Source: Gemmatimonadaceae bacterium (lineage in GTDB: Bacteria; Gemmatimonadota; Gemmatimonadetes; Gemmatimonadales; Gemmatimonadaceae). Taken from it: a stretch of DNA of 64,000 bases. Position 1 is the stretch's first letter; the number at the start of each line of letters is the position of its first letter. The notes under the pieces were generated by a model, which searched no databases, was not told the origin of the DNA, and saw only the letters and a list, made by a program, of their open reading frames with translations. Location: positions 124,001 through 188,000 of the forward strand of contig DASQFN010000058.1 of NCBI GenBank assembly GCA_035633115.1. Direction: 5' to 3'. Below are positions 1 to 10,011 of the stretch, one piece after another. Both the position numbers and the translations under genes were made by a program.

Positions 1-1596
1 CTGCATCGCGGCGGTCGCCTGACCCTCAGCGGTGCGAGTAACCAGACCGAGATTCGTAACTGCATCCTCAACAGCGCGCATGTTGTGATCGGCCAGCGCC
101 GTCACCGCCGCTGCGGCTTCGCGCGTTCTCTCGGCCGCGGCGACGATCGTCGTCAGCGCACTGTCGAGCTCGCGTCCCACGCGCTCGATCTCGAACACCG
201 ATGCGGCACTGTTCTCCATCGCCCGCGAGGTCGTCGTGACACGAGTTGTCACTGCCTCCGTCAACCTTACCACGTCATCGGCTGCGGCCTGCGTCTGCTC
301 GGCCAGCTTGCCAACCTCCGTCGCAACTACCGCGAACCCTCGACCTGCCGGGCCTGCCCGCGCCGCTTCTATAGAAGCGTTGAGCGCGAGGAGATTGGTC
401 TGCTCGGCGATGCGGCTCACGGAAACCACGAAATCGTTGATCTCACCCGCGGTTACCGTGAGGCCACTCACCTCGGCTGCCGCCTGCTGAACGCTGTCTC
501 GAACCTCCAGCAGAATCGCCAGCGCGCGACCCATCTCTCCACGCTTTGCCTCGGCCTCAGATTCAATCGCTCCGGCCAGTGCATGTACTTCCTCTGCACC
601 TCCGACCATTTCCCCGGCGCGGCTGCGGATCCCGTCGAGCGCGTTGTTGACCGTCCGTATCTGAAAGACCTGACTCTCTGCACCGTGAGACACGTCGCCC
701 ACCGCATTGGCAATCTGTCCCGCTGAATTGGAGATCTGGCGCGATGCGGTGGCAAGCTCGCCTGCAGAGCGAGCGACGTCGTCAGCGGTGGACACTGCAC
801 CGAGGACAACGCGCGCGAGCGACTCGCTGGCGTGATTCATCGCCTCCCCGAGCGTGCGAAACTCTGTCGGCAATCCCGCGGTGCGGGTGCGCACCTGAAG
901 GTTTCCGCGACTCAGCTGCATCGCGTGCTTGAGAAGCATGCGGAGCGGCTTCCCGATTGCGTCCGAGGTTCGCAGCACGATTGCGATGGCGAGTATCAGT
1001 GCGCCGGCGATGACTGTGACCAGCATCGCCGACCGGCGGATCGCGTTGTTGCGAAGCGAATCGGCCGCGCGCGCGAACGCGAGATTGTTCGCGTTGTCGA
1101 CTCTCTGAAGCTCCGTGAGCAGCTGACCAACCAGCCCCGCCGCAACCTGCGCTTGCGCAGCGGCTTCATCCGGCCGGCCAAGGTCGCTCAGACGGTGCGC
1201 GAGGGTGTAGGCGTTCTCGACCTCCGAGAGCTTCGCATCGACCATGACGGTGTTCGTGACCTCATCCGCAAGCTCGCTCCTGCGCGAGGTGAAGCTCCGG
1301 TGCATACGGTGTGCTTCCCACCCGAGGCGACGGAAATCAGCTGCTGACTTCTGACTGTAATCTCCGAGATACGACGTAGCAGCCTGTACCTCCTGCGTAA
1401 TGGTGTGCGAGAAGCTGGCCGACTGCCTCGTGAGATCGTTCGCATGAGCGAACCGCTCACTGACCTCGCGTGAGATTCCGGAGATTGTCGCCCACCCGAA
1501 GACCCCGGCTGCGACGAGCAGCAGCACCAGAACCGCGAACCCGAGAGCGAGTGTCCGTCCGATGGAATTCGTGGGAAGCGCTGGCAACCTCATCAT
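1..1596 (-). CDS. methyl-accepting chemotaxis protein (C-terminus cut by window edge)
   Basis: Transmembrane chemoreceptor that passes a ligand signal to CheA/CheW. The reading frame is open from an ATG at 1596 to the left edge (532 codons). It shows a first membrane helix at about residues 14-38, a helical periplasmic sensor of roughly 150 residues (four-helix-bundle type), a second helix at about 189-208, a HAMP-like linker, and a long coiled coil. The diagnostic signalling tip lies near residues 395-416 and reads [20 protein letters not shown]. The start overlaps the stop of the upstream binding-protein gene by four bases (ATGA), so the two are translationally coupled. The family call is certain from the tip motif; the ligand is unknown. 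A possible C-terminal CheR-binding tail lies outside the window. Confidence 0.95.
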   Translation of the reverse strand, partial: MMRLPALPTNSIGRTLALGFAVLVLLLVAAGVFGWATISGISREVSERFAHANDLTRQSASFSHTITQEVQAATSYLGDYSQKSAADFRRLGWEAHRMHRSFTSRRSELADEVTNTVMVDAKLSEVENAYTLAHRLSDLGRPDEAAAQAQVAAGLVGQLLTELQRVDNANNLAFARAADSLRNNAIRRSAMLVTVIAGALILAIAIVLRTSDAIGKPLRMLLKHAMQLSRGNLQVRTRTAGLPTEFRTLGEAMNHASESLARVVLGAVSTADDVARSAGELATASRQISNSAGQIANAVGDVSHGAESQVFQIRTVNNALDGIRSRAGEMVGGAEEVHALAGAIESEAEAKRGEMGRALAILLEVRDSVQQAAAEVSGLTVTAGEINDFVVSVSRIAEQTNLLALNASIEAARAGPAGRGFAVVATEVGKLAEQTQAAADDVVRLTEAVTTRVTTTSRAMENSAASVFEIERVGRELDSALTTIVAAAERTREAAAAVTALADHNMRAVEDAVTNLGLVTRTAEGQATAAMQ

Positions 1597-2690
1597 TGCG
1601 CGCTTCCCGTGCGGAGTGCCCCGTGACTGATACGCGCAACGCGGAAGCCCATGCCGAGTGGGTCTCCGCCGGGGCTGAAGTACGCGGGACCGGTGACGCC
1701 CTCGAATGGATGCTCCGCGTCGAGAGACGCGAGATAATCGCGAATTCCCGCGCGGTCGCTCCCCCTCTTTGCAATGGCGCGAGCGACGAGCATCGTCGCG
1801 TCATAGCTCAATGCGGCAAACGCATCGGGCACGACTCCGAACCTCTTTCGGAACTCCTGAACGAAGCGCTTCACTTCCGGGGCTGGATCGTCCGCGTTGA
1901 AAGAGCTGCCGACGTATGCTCCCTCCGATGCTGCGGAGTCGGACACGATGCTCTGCCAGCCGTCACCACCGAGGAAAACAGCTTCAAGCTGCTGGCGCTT
2001 TGACTCGCGCAGAATCGCGAGTGCCGCCTGGTCGCGACTTGCAACGAAGACAATTCCCGGTCGGCGCGACTTGAGGTAGCTGACGAACGGCTCAGCCTCG
2101 GTGAGACTCGCGTCTATGGGGTCGAAGCTGATCACAGTGCCGCGGAAGTTGCGACGGAACGCATCGGCCAGACCGCGCCCGTAAGAGTCGTTTTCGTAGA
2201 GAACGGCGGCCTGCTTCATGTGAGGATCGTTGCCGGCGATCTGCGACGCGAACTGGCCGAGCGTCGCGCCGTTCAGAGAGTCACTCGAGATCACGCGAAA
2301 AACCCACGGGGAAACGCCGGTGAGGTCAGGCGATGAAGCGCTGGTCGCCACCGCGGTGAGTGCACCGTGATACACACGCGCCGCAGCCATCATCGCACCG
2401 GAGTTCACGTGTCCGATCACAGCAAGCACCTCGGAGTCGCGCACGAATTCCTGCGCTATTGCCGCCGCACGCGTGCCGTCGGCCTCATCATCCCTGGCGA
2501 CGAGGCGAAGGCGCGTCCCGCTAATGCCGCCTGCGCGGTTGATCTGCTCGACGGCGAGGTCGATTCCCCGCCGCGACATCACGCCGTAGCTCTCCTTCCA
2601 GGGTCCGGCCGCGCCAACGGTGTATGTCCCGCTCGTTCGCTCGCACGCGGCGAGCAGAAAGAGGGGGAGCGCAAATCGCGTGTATTTCAA
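1593..2690 (-). CDS. periplasmic ligand-binding lipoprotein, LivJ-like (Peripla_BP_6)
   Basis: A 365-residue type I periplasmic binding protein of the branched-chain amino acid/amide family. It begins with a lipoprotein signal peptide ending in LLAAC (Cys about 15), so the mature protein should be lipid-anchored in the periplasm. The first lobe carries the family-typical [13 protein letters not shown] stretch, and later [15 protein letters not shown]. No LivHMGF permease or ATPase genes sit nearby. Instead it overlaps the chemoreceptor gene by four bases, which suggests that it delivers its ligand to that receptor rather than to a transporter. This role is inferred from context. The substrate cannot be read from the sequence. 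Confidence 0.9.
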   Translation of the reverse strand: MKYTRFALPLFLLAACERTSGTYTVGAAGPWKESYGVMSRRGIDLAVEQINRAGGISGTRLRLVARDDEADGTRAAAIAQEFVRDSEVLAVIGHVNSGAMMAAARVYHGALTAVATSASSPDLTGVSPWVFRVISSDSLNGATLGQFASQIAGNDPHMKQAAVLYENDSYGRGLADAFRRNFRGTVISFDPIDASLTEAEPFVSYLKSRRPGIVFVASRDQAALAILRESKRQQLEAVFLGGDGWQSIVSDSAASEGAYVGSSFNADDPAPEVKRFVQEFRKRFGVVPDAFAALSYDATMLVARAIAKRGSDRAGIRDYLASLDAEHPFEGVTGPAYFSPGGDPLGMGFRVARISHGALRTGSAQ

Positions 2691-2737
2691 TCGTTTTCTC
2701 CCGGGGAGCGGCTGCAGACCGCCCGGGGGATAGACGA

Positions 2738-2755
2738 AGTCCCCGCGCGGGGGTC
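2738..2755 (-). terminator. GC-rich hairpin after the agmatine operon
   Basis: A perfect palindrome CCCCGCGCGGGG (2741-2752), with partly paired flanks, begins right after the stop of the DCC gene and before the start of the binding-protein gene. It has no U-run, so intrinsic termination is uncertain; it could instead slow read-through or stabilise the mRNA end. Confidence 0.4.
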
Positions 2756-3134
2756 ACGAGTGCAGCTTGCAGCCCAGCCTGTACCTATTTCGGGCAAAGC
2801 CGCGATACAGCCTCTCAGCGAGCGGGCGGGCGAACGGAATCGAGAATATCCACGAGATAAACCGGCCCTTGGGCAGTACGTCCAACAGCTGCTCGACAGC
2901 GGCAGCACCCTGCCACGTGCGGTTGTCCGCCGTGCGAATCACCTGCAGCGATTCTGCGTATGCGCCCGGAGGAATCCAGGGGAAGCGCTGCGGGACTGCG
3001 ACATCGCGGGACGGTATGATCTCCAGCCGCTCGTCCATGTCTCTCCGCTGGAGGACGCTTACGATCCGGCTGCAGACATTGCAGCTGCCATCGTAGACAA
3101 CGGTGTACTCGCGCTGGCCGACCTGGGCGGTCAC
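2754..3134 (-). CDS. DCC-family thiol-disulfide oxidoreductase-like protein (DUF393)
   Basis: A 126-residue protein with the DUF393 signature YDGSCNVCS near the N-terminus (Cys18 and Cys21, a CxxC pair after the first beta strand), followed by an IIPSRD stretch and a basic C-terminus. The family has a thioredoxin-like fold and a putative redox role; no substrate is established. The length is typical. Its ATG overlaps the stop of the agmatine deiminase gene by four bases, so it is the last gene of a three-gene leftward operon (aguB-aguA-DCC). The link between this family and putrescine synthesis may be only operonic convenience. Confidence 0.85.
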   Translation of the reverse strand: MTAQVGQREYTVVYDGSCNVCSRIVSVLQRRDMDERLEIIPSRDVAVPQRFPWIPPGAYAESLQVIRTADNRTWQGAAAVEQLLDVLPKGRFISWIFSIPFARPLAERLYRGFARNRYRLGCKLHS

Positions 3135-4234
3135 TTCGTTCGCGGCGCCGGCTGCTGCTGAGTCAGACAGTGAAGCGTGCCAAGCCCCCAGACCAGGTCT
3201 ACTGAATGAATTCCGACGATCTCCCTGACGGGAAATTCCGCCGCGATGATGTCGAGTGCGACCCGATCCATCGGGTCGTTGAACGTCGGCACCAGAACGA
3301 CGCCGTTGGCGATGTAGAAATTGGCGTAGCTGGCGGGCAGGCGCTGTCCTTCCATCATCACCGGGCGGGGATACGGAAGCTTCACGACGCGAAGCGGCCG
3401 CTCCGCCGCGATCGCCTCGAGACGTTTCAGGTTATCGACTGAAGGCTTGTGATTGGCATCGCTTCGATTTTCCTCGAACGCGAGCAGCACGGTGCCGGGT
3501 GAAGCAAAGCGCGCGATGTCGTCGATATGTCCGTGCGTATCGTCGCCAGCGGAGCCCTTGCCGAGCCACACTGTTTCAGTTGCGCCGAGGTAATGCGCGA
3601 ATGCCTCTTCGTACGACTCGCGCGTCATTCCCGGGTTGCGCACCTGGACGTCGCTCAGGAGCCACTCTTCCGTGACAAGCACGCGCCCCGCGCCATCCAC
3701 CTCGATCCCGCCACCCTCGAGGACCAGCGGATTTCGATCGTCAGCCCGAAGAGCCTCGATACGCGGAAGTAGGGTAATCTGTTCTAGCGCCGCGCCGACC
3801 TCGTTGTCGAGTCGATAATTGTCGTATTTGGCCCAGGCGTTGAAGCGCCAGCTGACCATCTCGACGGAGCCGTCGTCGGTCCAGACGAAAGTTGGAGCCG
3901 AGTCCCGGAGCCATACACGGTCGGTGGGCACTACGTGCAGGCGGTATCCGTCCTCGGCGACGTGGTGCGCCGCGAGCATTGCCATGGCGGCGGCGCGGAC
4001 ATTCTCGTCGTTGCAGACAATTTCGACGCGCTCGCGAGTGTGGAGGGAACGGACGATCTCAGCGTACACCCATGGGATTGCGCCGAGCTTTCCCGGCCAG
4101 TCGGGCTCGTGATGCGGCCAGGCGATCCACGTGGCATCGTGCCGCTCCCACTCGGCGGGCATCGTGTAACGCGAGCGGGTGCTTCCCTCCGATTCGCCAG
4201 CCCGCGACATCGTCGCGGGCTTTGCGCCGGTCAT
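3131..4234 (-). CDS. aguA: agmatine deiminase
   Basis: Converts agmatine to N-carbamoylputrescine plus ammonia in the arginine-decarboxylase route to putrescine; cytoplasmic. The 367-residue protein has family landmarks: MPAEWERHDATWIAWPHH near the N-terminus, an EGGGIEVDG stretch, GHIDDIARF with the catalytic His, and GLGTLHCLTQQQP at the C-terminus containing the nucleophilic Cys (about 356). The annotated start gives about 24 extra residues before MPAEWERH, so an internal ATG is possible, although the ATGA overlap with the upstream aguB supports 4234. It is followed by the DCC gene with the same overlap. The function is well supported by the adjacent amidase. Confidence 0.95.
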   Translation of the reverse strand: MTGAKPATMSRAGESEGSTRSRYTMPAEWERHDATWIAWPHHEPDWPGKLGAIPWVYAEIVRSLHTRERVEIVCNDENVRAAAMAMLAAHHVAEDGYRLHVVPTDRVWLRDSAPTFVWTDDGSVEMVSWRFNAWAKYDNYRLDNEVGAALEQITLLPRIEALRADDRNPLVLEGGGIEVDGAGRVLVTEEWLLSDVQVRNPGMTRESYEEAFAHYLGATETVWLGKGSAGDDTHGHIDDIARFASPGTVLLAFEENRSDANHKPSVDNLKRLEAIAAERPLRVVKLPYPRPVMMEGQRLPASYANFYIANGVVLVPTFNDPMDRVALDIIAAEFPVREIVGIHSVDLVWGLGTLHCLTQQQPAPRTK

Positions 4235-5145
4235 CCTATGTAGCGATTGAGGATCGGCGCGTATGCGTCAATGCGGCGATCCCGCAGGAATGGCCAGTTG
4301 CGTCGCGTTTCTTCGATGAGCCCGCGGTCGCACTCGGCGACCAGCACAGCGGGCTTCCCGCCTGCCTCGGCGATGATTCTCCCGAACGGATCACACACGA
4401 AAGAGTGGCCGAAAAATTCGATTCCGTTCGTTCCCGCTTCATCTTCGTGACCGACACGATTCGGCGCCGCGACGAACACTCCGTTCGAGATTGCGTGAGC
4501 GCGCTGCGCCGTCCGCCATGCATCGAGCTGTGACTCGCCGAACTCCGCTTTCTCGGCCGGGTGCCAGCCTATCGCCGTGGGATAGAACAGGATCTCGGCG
4601 CCGAGCAAGGCATTGATGCGGGCCGCTTCCGGATACCACTGGTCCCAGCAGATCAGCACCCCGATCTTCGCGTAACGCGTCTTCCACACGCGAAATCCAT
4701 GGGATCCCTTATGATCTCCGTCGTACTGGACGTGTGAGTCGCCGGGCGTGAAGTAATACTTCTCGTAGAACAGCGGATCGTCGGGGATGTGCATCTTCCG
4801 GTACACGCCGAGCAATGAGCCGTCGGCATCTATCACGGCCGCTGAATTCCGGTAGACCCCTGCAGCCTGCCGCTCGAAGATCGGCACGATGACAACGATC
4901 TCCATCTCTTTCGCGAGCGACTGCATGCGCTCGACCGTCGGCCCGGGGATCGGCTCCGCGAGGTCGAACCGGTCGCACTTTTCCGCTTTGCAGAAGTAGG
5001 GAGAATTGAAGAGCTCCTGCAGGCAGATTATCTGCGCGCCGCGGCCCGCCGCTTCGCGTATCCGGGCGACTGCGTGCTCGAGATTAGAGGCCGCGTCGGC
5101 GGTCACCGATTCCTGGACGAGTCCGATGGTGAATGGCGTGGTCAT
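4231..5145 (-). CDS. aguB: N-carbamoylputrescine amidase
   Basis: A nitrilase-superfamily enzyme that hydrolyses N-carbamoylputrescine to putrescine, CO2 and ammonia. The Glu-Lys-Cys triad is visible as CLQELFNS (Glu44), YRKMHIPD (Lys117) and LICWDQWYPEAAR (Cys166), the last being typical of the AguB branch. I place the start at 5145 (MTTPFTIGLVQ), where family members begin; the frame extends 18 residues further upstream, but those residues do not resemble the family. At 304 residues the length is normal. It is the first gene of the operon with aguA and the DCC gene, so the two enzymes carry out successive steps. The promoter must lie in the short gap 5146-5232 shared with the divergent DUF1003 gene. 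Confidence 0.95.
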   Translation of the reverse strand: MTTPFTIGLVQESVTADAASNLEHAVARIREAAGRGAQIICLQELFNSPYFCKAEKCDRFDLAEPIPGPTVERMQSLAKEMEIVVIVPIFERQAAGVYRNSAAVIDADGSLLGVYRKMHIPDDPLFYEKYYFTPGDSHVQYDGDHKGSHGFRVWKTRYAKIGVLICWDQWYPEAARINALLGAEILFYPTAIGWHPAEKAEFGESQLDAWRTAQRAHAISNGVFVAAPNRVGHEDEAGTNGIEFFGHSFVCDPFGRIIAEAGGKPAVLVAECDRGLIEETRRNWPFLRDRRIDAYAPILNRYIG

Positions 5146-5232
5146 TGAAGTGAAAGGTGATAGGTTTATCCGGGCGCAGGAAGTAGCCGTGCGAGCCATC
5201 CGACGTACTCATTTCTTATTCAGTCAGCGTTG

Positions 5233-5853
5233 ATGGAAAACGAGTCCAACCAACACGAGTCCGACCAACACTCCGTGGGCGAGACACCCGGCATCAGAGT
5301 CGGTGGAGAGCGGCGCTCGCGCCGCAGCGCCGCGCACACCAGCGCATTCCGCGCCATCAAGGCACGACACTCGGGCGATCGAAGCCGTATGGAGATTTTC
5401 GCGGCGCGACTGACTGATATTGCGAGCAGCACTGGTTTCTTCTTCTTCCACGTTTTCGCTTTTGCGGCGTGGATCATCTGGAACCTCGGGCTGTTCGGAC
5501 TGCCCCAGTTCGACCCCTACCCGTTCGGTCTCCTGACGATGATCGTTTCGCTCGAGGCGATATTCCTTTCGACCTTTGTCCTCATGAGCCAGAGCCGCGA
5601 ATCGGCAATCGGCGAGCTGCGGGAAGAGCTGACGCTACAGATCAACCTGCGCATCGAAGAGGAGGTGACGAAGACGCTGCACCTCGTCGCCGGCCTCTAC
5701 ACCAGGCTCGGCTACACCATGGGAGAGGATCCCGAGCTGCGCGAGATGTTGCGTCCGCTCGATCCCGAGCAGATCGAGAACGAGGTTACGGAGCAGATCG
5801 AGGAATCAATACCCCGCCTGCATTTCAAGAAAAAAGAAAATCGCGGCGCCTAG
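5233..5853 (+). CDS. DUF1003 membrane protein
   Basis: A 206-residue inner-membrane protein of the DUF1003 family. A charged N-terminal region of about 60 residues precedes two membrane helices ([20 protein letters not shown] and, after [25 protein letters not shown]), then [13 protein letters not shown] and a long amphipathic helix. Phe-Asp-Pro-Tyr-Pro-Phe between the helices is typical of the family. ATG 5233 is preferred over the in-frame TTG at 5230. It is divergent from aguB, and its 3' end overlaps the convergent acnA stop by four bases. The function is unknown; some relatives are described only as putative transport or stress proteins. Confidence 0.85.
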   Translation: MENESNQHESDQHSVGETPGIRVGGERRSRRSAAHTSAFRAIKARHSGDRSRMEIFAARLTDIASSTGFFFFHVFAFAAWIIWNLGLFGLPQFDPYPFGLLTMIVSLEAIFLSTFVLMSQSRESAIGELREELTLQINLRIEEEVTKTLHLVAGLYTRLGYTMGEDPELREMLRPLDPEQIENEVTEQIEESIPRLHFKKKENRGA

Positions 5854-8636
5854 GCCGACACGAGCTGGCGCAGCACGTACGGCAGAATCCCGCCGTGCCT
5901 GTAGTAGCTCATCTCCTCCGGTGTATCGATCCGCGAAACAGCGCTGAACGTCTTGACCGTTCCATCGTCCGTCTTCGCCCTCACCGTGAGCTTGGCCTTC
6001 GGACGCATGTCCCCGGCGAGACCCAGAATCTCGTAAGTCTCGAATCCCGTTAATTCGAGCGTCGCGCGCGTCTCGCCATCCACGAACTCGAGGGGAAGCA
6101 CGCCCATCCCGACCAGGTTCGAGCGGTGAATTCTCTCGAACGATTCGGCGATAACAGCGCGGACGCCGAGCAGCAGTGTGCCCTTGGCCGCCCAGTCGCG
6201 CGACGATCCGGTGCCGTACTCTTTGCCGGCGATTATCACCAGCGGCACGCCCTGACGCTGGTACTCCATCGAGGCATCGTAAATCGATGACGCGTCGCCT
6301 CCGGGTGTCGTCGTTGTCCACCCGCCCTCGGTTCCCGGCGCGAGCTCGTTTCTGAGCCTGATGTTCGCGAACGTGCCGCGCATCATCACTTCGTGGTTCC
6401 CGCGCCGTGCGCCGTAGGAATTGAAGTCGAGGGTCTTCACTCCCTGCGCGATGAGCCATTTACCCGCCGGGCTCGCGGCGGGAATCGAGCCGGCCGGAGA
6501 GATGTGATCCGTTGTAATCGAGTCGCCGACCATCGCGAGCGCGCGAGCACCCGCTATCGATCTCACTCCCGGCGGCGTGAGCGTCATGCCGTCGAAGAAC
6601 GGCGGATTCTTCACGTAGGTAGAGGTTTCATCCCAGGCGTAGAGATCGCCCTCGGGTACGGGGAGGGAGCGCCAGCTGTCGTCGCCGCGGAAGACATTGG
6701 CGTACTGGTCGCGAAACATTTCGGCCTTCACCGAGCGCAGAATCTCCTCCTCGACTTCCTTTGGCGCAGGCCATAGATCCCGGAGAAAAACAGGCCCGTT
6801 CGTTCCAATACCGAGCGGCTCGGTGTTGAAGTCGATGTCCATCCTTCCGGCGAGAGCGTAGGCAACGACGAGTGGCGGCGAGGCCAGATAATTGAAGCGT
6901 GTGAGAGGGTTGATTCGTCCCTCGAAGTTTCTGTTTCCCGAGAGTACCGCGGCAACCACGAGCTTGTGCTCCTCGACAGCGTCGGCAATAGGCTGCGGCA
7001 GGGGCCCTGAGTTGCCGATGCACGTGGTGCACCCGTAACCGACGACGTTGAACCCGAGCTTGTCGAGGTCGTCCATCACGTTCGCTTTACGGAAGTAGTC
7101 GGTGACCACCTTCGAGCCGGGGGCGAGGCTCGTTTTCACCCACGGCTTCGTTTTCAGTCCCGCAGCAACCGCGTTGCGCGCGAGGAGTCCAGCCGCGAGC
7201 ATCACACTCGGGTTCGATGTGTTCGTGCAGCTGGTGATCGCGGCGATGACCACTGCACCGTGACGCAGTCCGAACGACTCGCCGTTCATCGTCACCTGTA
7301 CAGCCGACTGCTCGCCCGCCTGCTCCTCGTGATTTGCGGCGATCACCGTATGCGAAAGCTGTGGCGACGCGGCGACAGACATTGCCTGTCGCGCAGCCGC
7401 GGCGGCCGCCAGTGTTCCCGTCCGATCGAGGTCAGCGTGCAGCGCCTCGCGAAACATCGTCTTTGCGTGCTTGAGCGGCACGCGGTCCTGCGGCCGCTTC
7501 GGCCCGGCGAGGCTTGGCTCGATGCTGCCGAGGTCGAGCTGGAGCGTATCCGAGAAAACCGGATCGGGCGTATCGTCCGTGCGATACAATCCCTGGGCCT
7601 TTGTGTACGCCTCGACGAGCATGGCCTGCTGCTCGTCGCGCCCGGTGAAGCGCAGGTATTTGACCGTTTCCGCATCGACCGGGAAGAACCCCATCGTCGC
7701 ACCGTATTCGGGCGACATATTGCCGATTGTCGCGCGATCGGCCAGCGAGAGTGACGACAATCCGGCGCCATAGAACTCGACGAACTTCCCGACGACTTTC
7801 TTCTTGCGGAGCTGCTCGGTGACTGTGAGCACGAGATCGGTTGCAGTTGCGCCGGGCGGCAGCTTGCCGTGGAGCTTGAATCCCACGACTTCAGGAATCA
7901 GCATCGATACGGGCTGTCCGAGCATTGCTGCTTCCGCCTCGATTCCCCCGACGCCCCAGCCAAGGACGCCGAGCCCATTGATCATCGTCGTGTGCGAGTC
8001 GGTGCCGACGAGAGAATCCGGATATGCGAGTGTCTCGCCATTCTCTTCCTGTGTGAAAACCGTCTTGGCGAGGTATTCCAGGTTTATCTGATGAACGATG
8101 CCCGTGCCCGGCGGAACTACACGGAAGTTCCGAAACGAGTTCTGACCCCAGCGCAGGAACGCGTAGCGCTCCTTGTTGCGCTCGAACTCCTTTCCGGTGT
8201 TGATGAAGTACGCCGCTTCAGTGCCGTATTCATCAACCTGCACCGAGTGGTCGATGACGAGATCGACCGGTTGAAGCGGATTGATCTTCCTCGGATCACC
8301 GCCGAGCTTCGCGAGGGCGTCTCGCATCGCGGCGAGGTCGACCACGGCTGGAACGCCGGTGAAATCCTGGAGGAGAACCCGGGCGGTTCGAAATGCGATC
8401 TCCTTCTCGACGTTGCCTCTCACGTTCCATTTGGCGAGGGCCTCGATGTCAGCCGGCTTCACGAACTTCCCGTCCTCATTGCGGAGGAGATTCTCGAGGA
8501 GGATTTTGAGGCTGAACGGGAGGCGGGCGGCGTTGCCGCCGGAGAGTGAGTCGAGGGAGTCGAGCCGGTAATACGTGTACTGCCGTCCGCCGACTTCGAG
8601 TGTCGTGCGGCTGCCGAAAGAATTCGGGTTTGTCAT
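5850..8636 (-). CDS. acnA: aconitate hydratase
   Basis: Aconitase of the AcnA/IRP1 type (928 residues) that isomerises citrate to isocitrate in the TCA cycle; cytoplasmic, with a [4Fe-4S] cluster. The three cluster cysteines are seen in [14 protein letters not shown] and [12 protein letters not shown]. Other landmarks are [23 protein letters not shown] near the middle of the first half, and the C-terminal swivel domain with [19 protein letters not shown] and [16 protein letters not shown]. Length and domain order match full-length AcnA. It is a single-gene unit between convergent DUF1003 and the upstream patatin gene, with a hairpin in the 126-base gap ahead of it. Confidence 0.98.
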   Translation of the reverse strand: MTNPNSFGSRTTLEVGGRQYTYYRLDSLDSLSGGNAARLPFSLKILLENLLRNEDGKFVKPADIEALAKWNVRGNVEKEIAFRTARVLLQDFTGVPAVVDLAAMRDALAKLGGDPRKINPLQPVDLVIDHSVQVDEYGTEAAYFINTGKEFERNKERYAFLRWGQNSFRNFRVVPPGTGIVHQINLEYLAKTVFTQEENGETLAYPDSLVGTDSHTTMINGLGVLGWGVGGIEAEAAMLGQPVSMLIPEVVGFKLHGKLPPGATATDLVLTVTEQLRKKKVVGKFVEFYGAGLSSLSLADRATIGNMSPEYGATMGFFPVDAETVKYLRFTGRDEQQAMLVEAYTKAQGLYRTDDTPDPVFSDTLQLDLGSIEPSLAGPKRPQDRVPLKHAKTMFREALHADLDRTGTLAAAAAARQAMSVAASPQLSHTVIAANHEEQAGEQSAVQVTMNGESFGLRHGAVVIAAITSCTNTSNPSVMLAAGLLARNAVAAGLKTKPWVKTSLAPGSKVVTDYFRKANVMDDLDKLGFNVVGYGCTTCIGNSGPLPQPIADAVEEHKLVVAAVLSGNRNFEGRINPLTRFNYLASPPLVVAYALAGRMDIDFNTEPLGIGTNGPVFLRDLWPAPKEVEEEILRSVKAEMFRDQYANVFRGDDSWRSLPVPEGDLYAWDETSTYVKNPPFFDGMTLTPPGVRSIAGARALAMVGDSITTDHISPAGSIPAASPAGKWLIAQGVKTLDFNSYGARRGNHEVMMRGTFANIRLRNELAPGTEGGWTTTTPGGDASSIYDASMEYQRQGVPLVIIAGKEYGTGSSRDWAAKGTLLLGVRAVIAESFERIHRSNLVGMGVLPLEFVDGETRATLELTGFETYEILGLAGDMRPKAKLTVRAKTDDGTVKTFSAVSRIDTPEEMSYYRHGGILPYVLRQLVSA

Positions 8637-8691
8637 TTGTCTTTCTCTGGAACAGGCCGCGCCGTGCGCGTGCCGGTTGTTCGCGGAGCCA

Positions 8692-8722
8692 CTGCCGGAC
8701 TGTAGATAGTTCGCTCCGGCAG
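8692..8722. other. stem-loop in the patatin-acnA gap
   Basis: CTGCCGGA (8692-8699) pairs perfectly with TCCGGCAG (8715-8722) around a 15-base loop. It sits between the end of the patatin gene and the start of acnA, both read leftward. It may end the patatin transcript or structure the acnA 5' region. There is no U-run. Confidence 0.35.
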
Positions 8723-8762
8723 GCTACGCTAAATCTAGCACATTTCTCGGTTGCTCTTGTCT

Positions 8763-9956
8763 TTACGCGGCGCCCGCGCTTTCAGCCGGCGGAACCTCCA
8801 GTGCCTCAGGCGGATTCTCCATCCTCGCCCCCTCGGCCGGCGTCACTTCAATGGCGTACGTCGGGCAGTGCTGCACGAAATCACCATCGGCCGGCGACCA
8901 CTCGACGTTTGGAGTCCACGGCACCGCCTTCCCGAATTCGTCCATCGCCATCGCTTGCGGTGCGAGCGCAGCGCACAGGGTGCAGCCGATGCATTTGTCC
9001 CGGTCTACCGTGATCCGCATCGAGCGCAGGGGGAAGATCCCGGTCCCGGCACCGAGCGTGCTCTCGAATCCCTCGAGCGCCTCCGTCGCGGCGCGATAAC
9101 CGGCGTCCATCAGCTCGTCTGCATGGGTGAAGCTGAACCACCCGATGTGCGTCACCCTCGGCCGGATCAGCGTCATCGGCGGCCCCGCCCAGTGCTCCAG
9201 AGGCGCCAGCTGAAGCGCGTGCATCATCGTCGTGGCGGCTCGCATGTAGATCGCGCTGAACCCGTGTTTCGCGATGTCCTTCTCGGTGAGCAATGCGCTG
9301 CTTCCAGTGTCGACGGCGATAACCGCGTCCATTCCTCGTCCGGCAATCGCAACCGGAAGGTTGTCAATAACTCCGCCGTCGACGCAGGGCCGTCCGTCGA
9401 CGTGACCCGGCGGATAAAAACCCGGCAGTGCGCACGACGCGTAGACTGCATCGGCGATCTCAACGTCCTTCAATCCGGGGAGTCCCCACACCACCTGCGT
9501 TCCACGCTGAAGATCGACGGTGTTCACGAGGAGCGTGTTGGCGAGCTCGTGGAATTTCCCCTTTGGCGCAACCGCCGCGCACAGTTCGCGCAACGGCTTC
9601 TCCAGATAAATTGCCGGCAAGTGCATTCGGTCGAGCACCATTCCGAGCCTGTTGAGGCGGAACAAGTCGCTTCGCTTGAGAGCGCGCGCCCGGGCAGCCA
9701 TGTCGTCAATGGGCATTCCTCCCGCGGCGGCAGAGGCGATGAGCGCGCCGATACTCGTTCCGGCATAAACCGCTGGCACTATGTCCCGCTCGGCGAGCGC
9801 CCGCAGTACGCCGACGTGTGCGAACCCTTTCAGCCCGCCGCCTCCGAGCACGAGCGCGATGCGCGGTCGCGGCTGGGTCGATTTACGAGCGCGCCGCGAT
9901 GAAGTCTTGCGCTTCGCCTTCAGGCCCGACTCCCGCGAGTCATCCGACTCCGACAT
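8763..9956 (-). CDS. patatin-like phospholipase fused to a C-terminal ferredoxin domain
   Basis: A 397-residue two-part protein. Residues 30-290 form a patatin-like acyl hydrolase: the oxyanion loop GGGGLKGFAHVGVL (38-51), the nucleophile elbow GTSIG (Ser68) and the catalytic Asp in DGGVIDNLP (Asp193) are all intact, so lipid acyl-hydrolase activity is expected. Residues 313-372 look like a single-cluster ferredoxin: CIGCTLCAALAP gives Cys322, Cys325 and Cys328, and HCPTYAIEV gives Cys364, the spacing of Fer4_13-type [4Fe-4S] ferredoxins. A basic Lys/Arg tail of about 30 residues leads the protein. The combination is unusual; what electron transfer would do for a lipase is unknown. It is divergent from the kynureninase-like gene. 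Confidence 0.88.
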   Translation of the reverse strand: MSESDDSRESGLKAKRKTSSRRARKSTQPRPRIALVLGGGGLKGFAHVGVLRALAERDIVPAVYAGTSIGALIASAAAGGMPIDDMAARARALKRSDLFRLNRLGMVLDRMHLPAIYLEKPLRELCAAVAPKGKFHELANTLLVNTVDLQRGTQVVWGLPGLKDVEIADAVYASCALPGFYPPGHVDGRPCVDGGVIDNLPVAIAGRGMDAVIAVDTGSSALLTEKDIAKHGFSAIYMRAATTMMHALQLAPLEHWAGPPMTLIRPRVTHIGWFSFTHADELMDAGYRAATEALEGFESTLGAGTGIFPLRSMRITVDRDKCIGCTLCAALAPQAMAMDEFGKAVPWTPNVEWSPADGDFVQHCPTYAIEVTPAEGARMENPPEALEVPPAESAGAA

Positions 9957-9969
9957 TTCGTGTGCACGC

Positions 9970-9975
9970 TATAAT
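9970..9975 (+). promoter_or_regulatory. candidate -10 box for the kynureninase-like gene
   Basis: A perfect TATAAT stands out in this GC-rich gap, 37 bases ahead of the TTG start at 10012. No good -35 hexamer lies 16-18 bases upstream, so it may be an extended or activator-dependent promoter. On the other strand the same bases give a weaker box for the patatin gene. Confidence 0.4.
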
Positions 9976-10011
9976 GTTATCAGTCCACCTCAGCCTCTGG
10001 ATAAACGAGAC

